Source: Bacteroidales bacterium
GTDB taxonomy: Bacteria > Bacteroidota > Bacteroidia > Bacteroidales > VadinHA17
Reading direction: 5' to 3'
Length of the DNA: 64,000 nt
NCBI GenBank assembly: GCA_009877105.1
Contig: WXFD01000036.1
Location: forward strand, 1 to 64,000
A program made the position numbers and the translations under genes. The notes beneath the pieces were generated by a model. It was given only the letters and a program-made list of their open reading frames with translations. It had not been told where the DNA came from and did not search any database. This document shows positions 17,102 to 25,359 of this stretch, piece after piece; position 1 is the first letter of the stretch, and the number at the start of each line of letters is the position of its first letter.

Positions 17102-18142
17102 TTATATTGCAGATTTGAACTGTGAAAGAAATCTCAGGTCGTTTTCAAAATATAATCTCAGGTCATTTATCTGATATTTGAGCATTGCAGCCCTTTCTAT
17201 TCCCATGCCAAAAGCGAAGCCGGTGTATTTCCTGCTGTCGATGCTGCATGCTTCGAGCACGTTGGGATGAACCATTCCGCAGCCAAGCACCTCAAGCCAG
17301 CCGGTATTTTTGCAGACCTTGCAGCCTTTACCTCCACAGATGAGACAGCTGAGATCCATTTCGGCAGAGGGCTCGGTAAACGGAAAATATGATGGACGAA
17401 ACCGGATCCTTGTTTCTTTTCCAAACAATTCATGTGCAAAATAATACAAAGTCTGCTTAAGATCGGAAAAGGAAACATTTTCATCAATGTAAAGCCCTTC
17501 AACCTGGTGAAATATGCAATGAGCCCTTGCAGAGATGGCTTCGTTCCTGAATACTCTTCCGGGTGAAATAGTACGTATGGGCGGTTTCATTGACTGCATT
17601 ACCCTTACCTGAACCGAAGATGTGTGGGTACGTAACAGAATATCGCCCGGATTTGAATCTTCCGCGGAGATCCTTGATATATAAAAAGTATCCTGCATAT
17701 CCCTTGCAGGGTGTTCAGGCGCAAAATTTAACTTCGTAAAAACATGATCATCGTCTTCAATTTCCGGACCCTCGGACACTATAAAACCAATTCTTGAAAA
17801 AATATCTATGATTTCTCTTCGCACAATCGAAATAGGATGGCGGGAACCTGAAACAAATGAATAACTTGGTTTTGTGGTATCAACGTCCCTCCTGGTTTCT
17901 TCACTGGTGTTTAATGAAGATTTCAAAGAATCAAATTTTGCCTGTGCTGTCTGCTTCAGTTCATTGAGTCTCTGACCGGTTTCCTTTTTTATTGTATTGG
18001 GAATATTTCTGAACTCTTCAAATAATGATGAGATAATTCCCTTTTTGCTCAGGTATTTGAGGCGGTACGATTCAAGCTCCTGGCGGGTATTTATCTTGAG
18101 GGATGTTATTTCAGAATGCAGTTTTTTGATTTTATCGAGCAT
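17102..18142 (-). CDS. pheS: Phenylalanyl-tRNA synthetase alpha subunit
   Basis: About 346 residues. It is the catalytic subunit of the alpha2-beta2 PheRS. It has an N-terminal coiled coil (HSEI to AKFDSLK), class II motif 2 (PGRVFRNEAISARAHCIFHQVEGL), a Cys-rich insert CLICGGKGCKVCKNTGW and motif 3 GFAFGMGIERAAMLKY. The ATG at 18142 is preferred over an upstream in-frame TTG because it leaves 25 bases after the cyclophilin gene instead of an overlap and fits the family length. pheT is not adjacent, which is common in Bacteroidota. Confidence 0.93.
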   Translation of the reverse strand: MLDKIKKLHSEITSLKINTRQELESYRLKYLSKKGIISSLFEEFRNIPNTIKKETGQRLNELKQTAQAKFDSLKSSLNTSEETRRDVDTTKPSYSFVSGSRHPISIVRREIIDIFSRIGFIVSEGPEIEDDDHVFTKLNFAPEHPARDMQDTFYISRISAEDSNPGDILLRTHTSSVQVRVMQSMKPPIRTISPGRVFRNEAISARAHCIFHQVEGLYIDENVSFSDLKQTLYYFAHELFGKETRIRFRPSYFPFTEPSAEMDLSCLICGGKGCKVCKNTGWLEVLGCGMVHPNVLEACSIDSRKYTGFAFGMGIERAAMLKYQINDLRLYFENDLRFLSQFKSAI

Positions 18143-18167
18143 TTCCTTGAATATTTTAGCTTCATGT

Positions 18168-18983
18168 TTATCTGGGAACAACTTTCATTTGAAGTATTTT
18201 TACAACGGTTAATGGTTTGTCGGAGTTGTCCGTTGGCACTCCGGCGATCCTGTCAACAATGTCAAGGCCTTCGACAACTTCCCCGAATACGGTATAAGTG
18301 CCATCAAGTCGAGGTACGCCGCCGATTGTGCTGTAAACATTTCTTTGCTCATCCGTAAATTTGTAATCACCTTTTGAATTAAGATAACTGAACATTTTTT
18401 CGGAGACTTTTTCCTGCAGTTCACTGTCTGACAGACTGATCCCGGTTTTATTCACACTGTCTGAAATTTCATGCAGGAATTTCAGGAAATAGCTCTGCCG
18501 TATCTGATTGTTTATCATAATCTCTGCTGCGTTCAGCTCCTGCTCATTAAGCCTTGTTCCCTGGACTATATAGAACTGAGTGCCGGAAGAACGCATGGAC
18601 GGATTGACATTATTACCCTGACGGGCTGCAGCCAGTGCGCCCTTTTTATGGTAGAGCGCAGGGTTGAATTCAGCCGGAAGGGTATATGACTGTAAAGAGT
18701 CAGGCAGTGTTTTTCCCCGGTCTTTCCGTGTGTTCGGATCGCCAGTCTGAATCATGAAATCCTTGATAACCCGGTGGAAGGATATATCATCGTAAAATCC
18801 TGAATTGACAAGTTTGATAAAATTAGACTTGTGTAGCGGGGTCTGGTCGTAAAGCATGACTTTTATGTCGCCAAGAGTCGTTTTGATAAGAACATAGGAA
18901 CCCTCAGCGTCCCCGGGAGCCTTGCATGAGATGAGAAGTAACAGCAGGATTGTATTGAAAACCTGTTTTATGCGCATGTTCAT
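18168..18983 (-). CDS. Cyclophilin-type peptidyl-prolyl isomerase lipoprotein
   Basis: 271 residues. The signal peptide ends in a lipobox (LLISC), so it is probably a periplasm-facing lipoprotein. The cyclophilin fold is clear: FHRVIKDFMIQTGDP, GTQFYIVQG and a C-terminal DGTYTVFGEVVEGLDIVDRIAGV. About 70 residues, mostly polar, are inserted between the QFYIVQG strand and the C-terminal half, a feature I associate with Bacteroidota members. Predicted role: prolyl isomerisation of envelope proteins. It probably shares a transcript with pheS, 25 bases downstream. Confidence 0.88.
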   Translation of the reverse strand: MNMRIKQVFNTILLLLLISCKAPGDAEGSYVLIKTTLGDIKVMLYDQTPLHKSNFIKLVNSGFYDDISFHRVIKDFMIQTGDPNTRKDRGKTLPDSLQSYTLPAEFNPALYHKKGALAAARQGNNVNPSMRSSGTQFYIVQGTRLNEQELNAAEIMINNQIRQSYFLKFLHEISDSVNKTGISLSDSELQEKVSEKMFSYLNSKGDYKFTDEQRNVYSTIGGVPRLDGTYTVFGEVVEGLDIVDRIAGVPTDNSDKPLTVVKILQMKVVPR

Positions 18984-19127
18984 GAAATTGGGCTATTAGT
19001 TAATAATGTTCTTAAAATGCGGATGTAAAGATATTTAACTTTGAACGATTCAAAAAATAATGGAGTTTTAAAAGTGAATCATTTTGGAGAACTAATCGGC
19101 AACTTCAATGAAGTGAGACTTAAAAAC

Positions 19128-19135
19128 TATCTTTG
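19128..19135 (+). promoter_or_regulatory. -7 box upstream of the flippase gene
   Basis: TATCTTTG fits TAnnTTTG. It overlaps an in-frame TTG at 19133 and lies 15 bases before the ATG at 19151, so it supports the ATG as the start. Confidence 0.45.
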
Positions 19136-19150
19136 TTATTTTCTCTGCTG

Positions 19151-20629
19151 ATGAACGAGATCAGAAAACTTGCGGGGCAGACGGTTATATACGGTATGGG
19201 GACCATTATTCCAAGGTTCCTGCACTATGCAGTCATGACTCCGTTTTATACAAGGATATTCTACGACAGTACCAGCGGATATGGTGTTATAACGGAATTA
19301 TATGCATGGATGGTGATTCTGCTTGTAATTCTGACATATGGTATGGAAACAGCCTTTTTCAGGTTTGCACAGAAAAGTGACGACCCGGATAGTGTTTTCA
19401 GCACTGCACTGATCAGCCTTTTTGCTACTTCTCTTTTGTTTGTTAGCCTGGTTTTCATTTTCATCGAACCAGTTTCCCGCTTTATGAATTATGAAAATAA
19501 CAGGGACTATATAAGGTTGTTTGCGGGCATTGTTGCTGTAGATGCCTTTTGTGCAATCCCGTTTGCGAAATTGAGAAAGGAAAACAGGCCGTTATTGTTC
19601 AGTTCGGTCAAAATTGCCAATGTCAGCATTACAATTATACTGGTAGTTTTTCTATTGAAGATTGCGCCGGAAATATGGGGAAGGAGTACCGGGCTTTTTC
19701 ACAGGATCTATAACCCTGACTATAAGGTTGGATATGTTTTTATTGCAAATCTGGTTTCTAGCTCAGCAACCATGGTAATGTTGCTTCCGGTCATTTTAAA
19801 GACTAAACTGAGATTTGATCCAGGATTGTGGCACAGGATGGTAAATTACGGGTTTCCGCTTATGCTGGCCGGCGTCAGCGGAACAATTAATGATGCCCTT
19901 GATAAGATCATAATCAGACGGCTCATAGGTGAAGCTGAGGGGTTATCGGTTGTAGGAAAATACGGGGCCGGTTATAAAATTGGAGTACTGATGGCATTGT
20001 TCATTCAGATGTTCCGCTTTGCGGCAGAACCCTTCTTTTTTGAGCGGGCCAGGCAAAGCGATGCAAAGGAGACATATGCCTACGTGATGAAGTATTTCAT
20101 TATTGTCATGCTGGTCATTTTCCTGGGTATCAATTTATATATTTCAGGGTTAAAGTATATTATTGCCTTGCCGTACAGGGAGGCTATTGTTGTGGTTCCT
20201 ATGATTAGTATGGGATATCTTCTTTACGGAATTTATATAAATCACAGCATCTGGTACAAACTCAACGATTTTACTGTCTTTGCTGTTTATATTACTCTGA
20301 TAGGTGCAGCTGTTACTGTTCTGATCAATGTTATTTTTGTTCCGGTATATGGTTATATTGCTGCTGCCTGGGCGCATGTGGCATCATATGGAGCAATGAT
20401 TATTGCATCGTTTGCCATGGCAGAAAAAAGATATAAGGTAGAGTATAAAATGAAACAGTACATTCCTTATTTTATTCTTGCATCTGGAATGGTTTATTTC
20501 GCACAGAATTTCAGGTATCCCGGAATTGTTGTTGAATTGCTCGTTAATTCGGGTATGATTGTTTTGTTTATAGCTTATGCCCAATACAGGGACAAGGTAC
20601 TTACTGTTTTCAGTGGAAAGGGAAAATAA
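19151..20629 (+). CDS. Polysaccharide/oligosaccharide flippase (MOP superfamily)
   Basis: About 492 residues with roughly 13-14 membrane helices. The N-terminal LAGQTVIYGMGTIIPRFLHYAVMTPFYTRIF pattern and paired-helix bundle match Wzx-like lipid-linked oligosaccharide flippases and related lipopolysaccharide biosynthesis exporters in Bacteroidota. It has a probable role in moving undecaprenyl-linked glycans across the inner membrane. No glycosyltransferases are adjacent, so the glycan cannot be named and a MurJ-like role cannot be excluded. The ATG at 19151 is preferred over the TTG at 19133. Confidence 0.82.
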   Translation: MNEIRKLAGQTVIYGMGTIIPRFLHYAVMTPFYTRIFYDSTSGYGVITELYAWMVILLVILTYGMETAFFRFAQKSDDPDSVFSTALISLFATSLLFVSLVFIFIEPVSRFMNYENNRDYIRLFAGIVAVDAFCAIPFAKLRKENRPLLFSSVKIANVSITIILVVFLLKIAPEIWGRSTGLFHRIYNPDYKVGYVFIANLVSSSATMVMLLPVILKTKLRFDPGLWHRMVNYGFPLMLAGVSGTINDALDKIIIRRLIGEAEGLSVVGKYGAGYKIGVLMALFIQMFRFAAEPFFFERARQSDAKETYAYVMKYFIIVMLVIFLGINLYISGLKYIIALPYREAIVVVPMISMGYLLYGIYINHSIWYKLNDFTVFAVYITLIGAAVTVLINVIFVPVYGYIAAAWAHVASYGAMIIASFAMAEKRYKVEYKMKQYIPYFILASGMVYFAQNFRYPGIVVELLVNSGMIVLFIAYAQYRDKVLTVFSGKGK

Positions 20630-20708
20630 GGGATATAGAAAATAAAAAGATTTTCGAAGAGAAGAAAAGCATTTACCGGGCTAATTTCAGAAGAATATAA
20701 GGGAAGGC

Positions 20709-20716
20709 TATTTTTG
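20709..20716 (+). promoter_or_regulatory. -7 box upstream of the TPR-ybeY-mnmG-ade run
   Basis: TATTTTTG fits TAnnTTTG and lies about 103 bases before the TPR gene ATG at 20820. It would give a leader of about 95 bases to the long forward gene run. No clear -33 element. Confidence 0.3.
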
Positions 20717-20819
20717 TAAATGTTAAGTTAATAGAAGTGGAAGAAGTTGATTTGTTTAATATTTCAAGAAAAAACAAGAGAGATTGGAATTTAAAGAATT
20801 ATCGGTAAAAAGTTTTAGC

Positions 20820-22547
20820 ATGAAAAAGGGAGTTTTGGCGGGGGTGTGTTTAATAATTGCATTATTATTATTAGAAGGTTGCAGTAAGAAAATTATTCCG
20901 GGATTAAAGAGGGAGACAGGAGAAAAATATGATGTTGCGACCTTTAATTACGTGTATGGAGAAGCGTTACGGCAGAAATTGCTGGGCAACAATGGGGAAG
21001 CCTTAAGGTTTTTTGAGCAATGCGTTATGATAAATCCTGCGAGTGACGCTTCATATTTTCAGATTGCCCAGATACTGCTTGGCAGCAATGATACCGAGAA
21101 TGCAAAAAAGTACCTGAGAAAAGCTATCAGAATACAACCAGGTAATTTGTGGTACCAGTTGTTGATGGCAAATATATTTTATCAGCAGGGAATTGTCGAC
21201 AGCGCAGCCGTATGTTATGAAAATGCTGTAAAAATTGCTCCGTACAGAAGTGATTTGCTTGTTACACTTTCAAATATTTATGAGGAAACCGGAAATGTGT
21301 CAAGATCAAGGGAGATTTTAAAGGAGTTAAGTAAAAAAAACGAAATGAATGAGAATATTTCAGTTGCTGTAATTAGAAGTCTTATTCGTGAAAAGGAGTA
21401 CGGAAGCGCAAAAGAAAAGTTACAGGAACTTTTAAAGGAAAACCCGGATGAAATTGTCTTTAATGCGCTACTTGCGGATATATATCAGAAAGAAGGGAAC
21501 AGGGACGGGGCAGTAGAGGTTTATAGCCGATTACTTGAGCGTAATCCGGATGACCAGCTCATCCAGGTTAAGCTCTTTAATTTTCTTCTGGATGAAAAGG
21601 AATATGATGATCTGTTTGCTATAATTAATAATTTCTCGCTTTCAGAGAAGATCGCCAAGGAAGATAAGATTGCCTATTTTGACCGGCTGGTGAAAGATAC
21701 AACTGTTGCACGGAAATACGGGAAAAAGCTTGAAATGGCACTGGTTATTCTGGAAGCGTGTTATGTCAATGATGATTTGGTTGTTCTGCTCAGACCTGAC
21801 TATCTCGCAAGACAGCAAAAATTTGGGGAAGCGGCTGCCAGATTGGAGGAAATTGTGAAAATTAATCCGGATAATCAGCTGGCATGGGAAAAACTTCTTC
21901 TTACCTATTACGAATCCAGGGATTTCAAGAAGCTGCAGGAAGCCGCCAGGGAGGTATCCACTAGATTTAACAGATCAATACTGGCTAAGCTTCTGTATGC
22001 AGATGCTGCCAGAGAAAACAGGGATTATGAAACGGCAATGGAGGAGCTTAGAAAAGCTCAGATTCTTGCTGGAGACAACCAGGAGATTTTAATTCAGATA
22101 CTTACATTGAGGGCAGAGATCAATTACAGTTCGGGTAATTATGAAGAGGCATTCAGGAATTACGATGACGTTTTGAAGAGAAAGGAGGATGATCTTACTG
22201 TTTTAAATAACTATGCATATTATCTTGCGGAAAAAGATTTAAGGCTGAAGGAAGCGGAAAAAATGGCAAGGATGGTTATAGAAGTGGAAAAGGATAATCC
22301 GACTTTTCTCGATACTTATGCATGGGTGCTTTATAAAAGGGGAAAAACAAGGGAGGCAGCCAGAATTATGCAGGGAATTATTGAACGGGTTAAAAATGAA
22401 AATGCTGAATATTTTGAACATTATGGTTTTATTTTAAAAAAACAGGGAAAGTGCAGGGAAGCTGTACTGATGTGGGAGAAAGCCCTTCAGATGGATCAAA
22501 CAAAAGAAAACTTAAAGAGGGAAATTAGCAAATGCAAAAAGAAATAG
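20820..22547 (+). CDS. TPR-repeat lipoprotein
   Basis: About 575 residues. The signal peptide MKKGVLAGVCLIIALLLLEGC carries a lipobox, so it is probably an outer- or inner-membrane lipoprotein. The rest is almost wholly tetratricopeptide repeats (for example EALRFFEQCVMINPASDASYFQIAQILL and AVCYENAVKIAPYRSDLLVTLSNIYEE), a protein-docking scaffold. The ATG at 20820 is chosen because it gives a clean signal peptide; an upstream in-frame TTG does not. It overlaps the DUF4292 gene by 16 bases, so the two products are probably coupled. Confidence 0.85.
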   Translation: MKKGVLAGVCLIIALLLLEGCSKKIIPGLKRETGEKYDVATFNYVYGEALRQKLLGNNGEALRFFEQCVMINPASDASYFQIAQILLGSNDTENAKKYLRKAIRIQPGNLWYQLLMANIFYQQGIVDSAAVCYENAVKIAPYRSDLLVTLSNIYEETGNVSRSREILKELSKKNEMNENISVAVIRSLIREKEYGSAKEKLQELLKENPDEIVFNALLADIYQKEGNRDGAVEVYSRLLERNPDDQLIQVKLFNFLLDEKEYDDLFAIINNFSLSEKIAKEDKIAYFDRLVKDTTVARKYGKKLEMALVILEACYVNDDLVVLLRPDYLARQQKFGEAAARLEEIVKINPDNQLAWEKLLLTYYESRDFKKLQEAAREVSTRFNRSILAKLLYADAARENRDYETAMEELRKAQILAGDNQEILIQILTLRAEINYSSGNYEEAFRNYDDVLKRKEDDLTVLNNYAYYLAEKDLRLKEAEKMARMVIEVEKDNPTFLDTYAWVLYKRGKTREAARIMQGIIERVKNENAEYFEHYGFILKKQGKCREAVLMWEKALQMDQTKENLKREISKCKKK

Positions 22548-23290
22548 TTGCAATTCTGATTAGTATCGTTTTTCTCGGAGGCTGCTCTACAATCAAACGT
22601 AGGAGCGGAATAGTGGTGGACCGGACGTATACAGCTGAAAATGTGTCTGATATTGTGGGGAGAAATATTTCAGGTTACGATTTTTTTATTCAAAAGGCTG
22701 ATATTACAGTTCTGGAAAATAATTCGACTGCCCGGTTTTTAGCTCTTGTCAAATACAAAAGACCAGATTCACTGTCGCTTAGTTTCAGAACAAGACTGGG
22801 AATTGAAGCTGCAAGAATTCTCATCACTGCCGATACGCTGATTATTAGTGACCGGATCAACAAGAGAACCAGGATTGGAAAACCGGAAGAATTAAAGGAA
22901 AAATATGGAATTGAACCAAAATTGATTTTTACCGTACTAGGAGATATCATTGTGGAACAAAGAGACGAGAAAAGACGTATTAAATGTAGCAACGGTATTT
23001 TTGAGAATGAGTATAATGTAGGGGGACGTCAGGTTAATTATACAATTGATTGCAGGAATGCCAAACTGGTAAGGACGAATTTCTTTGAAAGCCGTGGTCT
23101 GGGGATACTCGATCTCGAATTTGCTGAATTCATTCAGGTGGGCCCGGTTGTTATTCCGGGGCTGGTAAAGGCAAAAAGTGATTTGAATAATATTGAGGTA
23201 ACTGTTAAAGTAGAAAAAGCTGAGATTGGTTACAAGGGAGTAATAGGATTTAAAAGCCCTGCTAATTATAGGATCATAGGTTTGAAATGA
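22532..23290 (+). CDS. DUF4292 lipoprotein, possible LolB-like
   Basis: 252 residues with a lipobox signal peptide (ILISIVFLGGC) and a mostly beta-strand mature part resembling the DUF4292 family (KYKRPDSLSLSFRTRLGIEAARILITADTLIISDR). The pattern of small amphipathic strands with a basic and hydrophobic interior recalls the LolA/LolB fold that shuttles lipoproteins; I infer this from shape, not from a search. It overlaps the TPR gene by 16 bases and the EnvC-like gene by 4, making a coupled three-gene envelope module. Confidence 0.78.
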   Translation: MQKEIVAILISIVFLGGCSTIKRRSGIVVDRTYTAENVSDIVGRNISGYDFFIQKADITVLENNSTARFLALVKYKRPDSLSLSFRTRLGIEAARILITADTLIISDRINKRTRIGKPEELKEKYGIEPKLIFTVLGDIIVEQRDEKRRIKCSNGIFENEYNVGGRQVNYTIDCRNAKLVRTNFFESRGLGILDLEFAEFIQVGPVVIPGLVKAKSDLNNIEVTVKVEKAEIGYKGVIGFKSPANYRIIGLK

Positions 23291-24471
23291 TTAGAGGATT
23301 ATGGATATTAATCTCTATTTGGTTGGTATTACCTGATACTCAGGCGCAAACTAAAGCTGAACTTGAGGAAAAGAGGAGAAAGGCCTTAGAGGAAATTGCC
23401 TATGTGGATAATATGCTGCAGGCAACTTCAAGGGAGAAAAAGGAAAGCCTGAATGAACTTACCATCATTGGAAATAAGTTGTCATTACGGGAATCAGTTT
23501 TATCCGGATTAAGGCAGGAGATGCGCCTTATTGAAGAGAGGATAGGATTGAACAGCCTGGCAATAGATATGATGGAGAAAGATCTTGTTGTACTGAAGAG
23601 AGATTACAGGAGTGCCGTGCTTAATTCGTTCAGAGTTTCAAAAGGTCATTCTGAGACTACATATGTTTTATCGGCAAGAGATTTCAACCAGGGATATAAG
23701 CGGCTTAAATACCTGCAGCAAGCTGCAAAATTCAGAAGAAGAGAAACAGAATTGATCATGGAACTGAAAGGGCAGATTGAAGTTGCCAGGAAAAAACAGG
23801 AAGAAGACCTGAATAGAATTTCTGATCTGCAAAGGAGAGAGGAAAGACAGAAAAGCTTGTTACAGGAGGAGCAAAACAAGAAGCAGAAAATTGTTAAAAC
23901 GTTGAGCAGTAAAGAAAAAATGCTTCAAAAAGAGCTCGAGGATAAAAAAAGAATTGCGAGAAAAATTGAAGGGGAAATTGCTAGACTTATCGAGGAAGAG
24001 AGAACAAAAACACGAAAAGTTGAGTTGTCACCGGAACTGAAACTGATCAGTGATGATTTCGCCGGGAACAAGGGCAGGTTGCCGTGGCCTGTTGAAAAGG
24101 GAATTATTACAAGCCATTTCGGAGTACAGAACCATCCGGTACTGAAATATGTTACTGAAGATAATATAGATATTGAAATTACCAGTTATGGAGATACACC
24201 GGTACGAACAGTATTCAAGGGTGAAGTTGCAAGGGTTTTTGCTATACCCGGTGCTAATATGGCTGTTATTATAAGGCATGGAAGATATCTGACAGTATAT
24301 CAGAATCTCGTCAATATTAAAGTTAAGGCAGGAGACAAGGTGGAAACGAAGCAGGAAATCGGTAGAGTTTACAATGACAGGGATAATGGAAATAAGGCAA
24401 TTCTGAAGTTTATGGTTTTTGATGAAAAAATGAAAATGGACCCTGAATTGTGGATTTCAAAAAAAAATTAG
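23287..24471 (+). CDS. EnvC-like murein hydrolase activator (degenerate M23 domain)
   Basis: 394 residues: signal peptide (to about 20), a long coiled coil (about 21-250) and a C-terminal M23/LytM domain (about 270-394; LPWPVEKGIITSHFGVQNHPV). The zinc-binding HxxxD and HxH positions are not preserved: the region where active enzymes have LHF reads AILKFMVF, and the first site reads NIDIEI. It is therefore likely a non-catalytic activator of amidases, like E. coli EnvC, acting in the periplasm during cell separation. It overlaps the DUF4292 gene by 4 bases (ATGA). Confidence 0.85.
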   Translation: MIRGLWILISIWLVLPDTQAQTKAELEEKRRKALEEIAYVDNMLQATSREKKESLNELTIIGNKLSLRESVLSGLRQEMRLIEERIGLNSLAIDMMEKDLVVLKRDYRSAVLNSFRVSKGHSETTYVLSARDFNQGYKRLKYLQQAAKFRRRETELIMELKGQIEVARKKQEEDLNRISDLQRREERQKSLLQEEQNKKQKIVKTLSSKEKMLQKELEDKKRIARKIEGEIARLIEEERTKTRKVELSPELKLISDDFAGNKGRLPWPVEKGIITSHFGVQNHPVLKYVTEDNIDIEITSYGDTPVRTVFKGEVARVFAIPGANMAVIIRHGRYLTVYQNLVNIKVKAGDKVETKQEIGRVYNDRDNGNKAILKFMVFDEKMKMDPELWISKKN

Positions 24472-24514
24472 AAATTGCATTGTTTGAATCGGGAGTTAAT
24501 TTAAGCAGATTTTG

Positions 24515-24928
24515 ATGAAGAGAGTAACGAGGAGTCTCAGAATCAGGTCAGATATGAAAAATCTGAGAATTATCGAAAATGCTGTTGATGAGATAACTAA
24601 TTTACTTGGAATTAAACAGGAAAATTACGGAAAAATCCTGGTCGCCGTCCTGGAAGCGGTTAATAATGCGATCACACATGGCAACAAGGCCGATCTGAAA
24701 AAATTTGTCGACGTGAGGATTAAGGTTGAAAGAAATGAAATGGAGATTACTGTGACGGATGAGGGAGAGGGTTTTAATCCGGCTGATATTCCCGATCCGA
24801 CCAGTCCGGAGAATATTGAGGAGATCAGCGGCAGAGGTGTTTTCCTGATGACAAGGCTGGCTGATTCTATTTTGTTCAATGAAACGGGCAACAGTGTTAC
24901 AATGAAGTTCAGGGAGGTTACAGCTTGA
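24515..24928 (+). CDS. RsbW-like anti-sigma/serine kinase ATPase
   Basis: 137 residues, a lone GHKL ATPase of the HATPase_c_2 type. The N box (AVLEAVNNAITHGNK), G1 box (VTDEGEGFNPADIPDP) and G2 region (SGRGVFLMTRLAD) are intact, so ATP binding is expected. Such proteins act as anti-sigma or anti-anti-sigma switch kinases, but no sigma factor or STAS protein lies next to it. The ATG at 24515 is preferred over the adjacent TTG. Its TGA overlaps the ybeY TTG start (TTGA, 24925-24928). Confidence 0.83.
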   Translation: MKRVTRSLRIRSDMKNLRIIENAVDEITNLLGIKQENYGKILVAVLEAVNNAITHGNKADLKKFVDVRIKVERNEMEITVTDEGEGFNPADIPDPTSPENIEEISGRGVFLMTRLADSILFNETGNSVTMKFREVTA

Positions 24929-25359
24929 AGATCAGGATTAACTATGATAAAGTAAAATTCAGGATCAGGGATTCAGGGAAAATTAAAACATTTCTCATAA
25001 AGGTCATCAGGAAAGAAAACAAAATACCGGGTGACCTTGTTTTTATTTTTACAGGCGACAGAGATATTCTCAGAATAAATAGGGAATTTCTCGGGCATAA
25101 TTATTACACAGACGTTATCACCTTCAATTATAGTAAAGAAGAAGTCATTAATGGAGAGATTTATATCGGCATTGAAACAGTGAAGAGGAATGCCGGACTT
25201 TTTAAGGTCCCGCAGACGGAGGAGGTATTAAGGGTAATGATCCATGGTTTGCTTCATTTGCTGGGATACAATGATGGTACAGAGGAAGAGAGAAAAATAA
25301 TGACAGTGACTCAGGAAGATTTAATAAAAGTATACAGGGAAGAAAAGAATGGACTTTAA
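24925..25359 (+). CDS. ybeY: Endoribonuclease YbeY (rRNA maturation)
   Basis: 144 residues. It is a metal-dependent endoribonuclease for 16S rRNA 3' processing and ribosome quality control. It contains the core segments INREFLGHNYYTDVITFNY and the metal motif HGLLHLLGYND. The third position of the H-x3-H-x5-H motif is Asp, not His, a variant I have seen in Bacteroidota YbeY. No ATG precedes the conserved region, so the TTG at 24925, overlapping the previous stop, is the start. It overlaps mnmG by 11 bases. Confidence 0.9.
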   Translation: MKIRINYDKVKFRIRDSGKIKTFLIKVIRKENKIPGDLVFIFTGDRDILRINREFLGHNYYTDVITFNYSKEEVINGEIYIGIETVKRNAGLFKVPQTEEVLRVMIHGLLHLLGYNDGTEEERKIMTVTQEDLIKVYREEKNGL

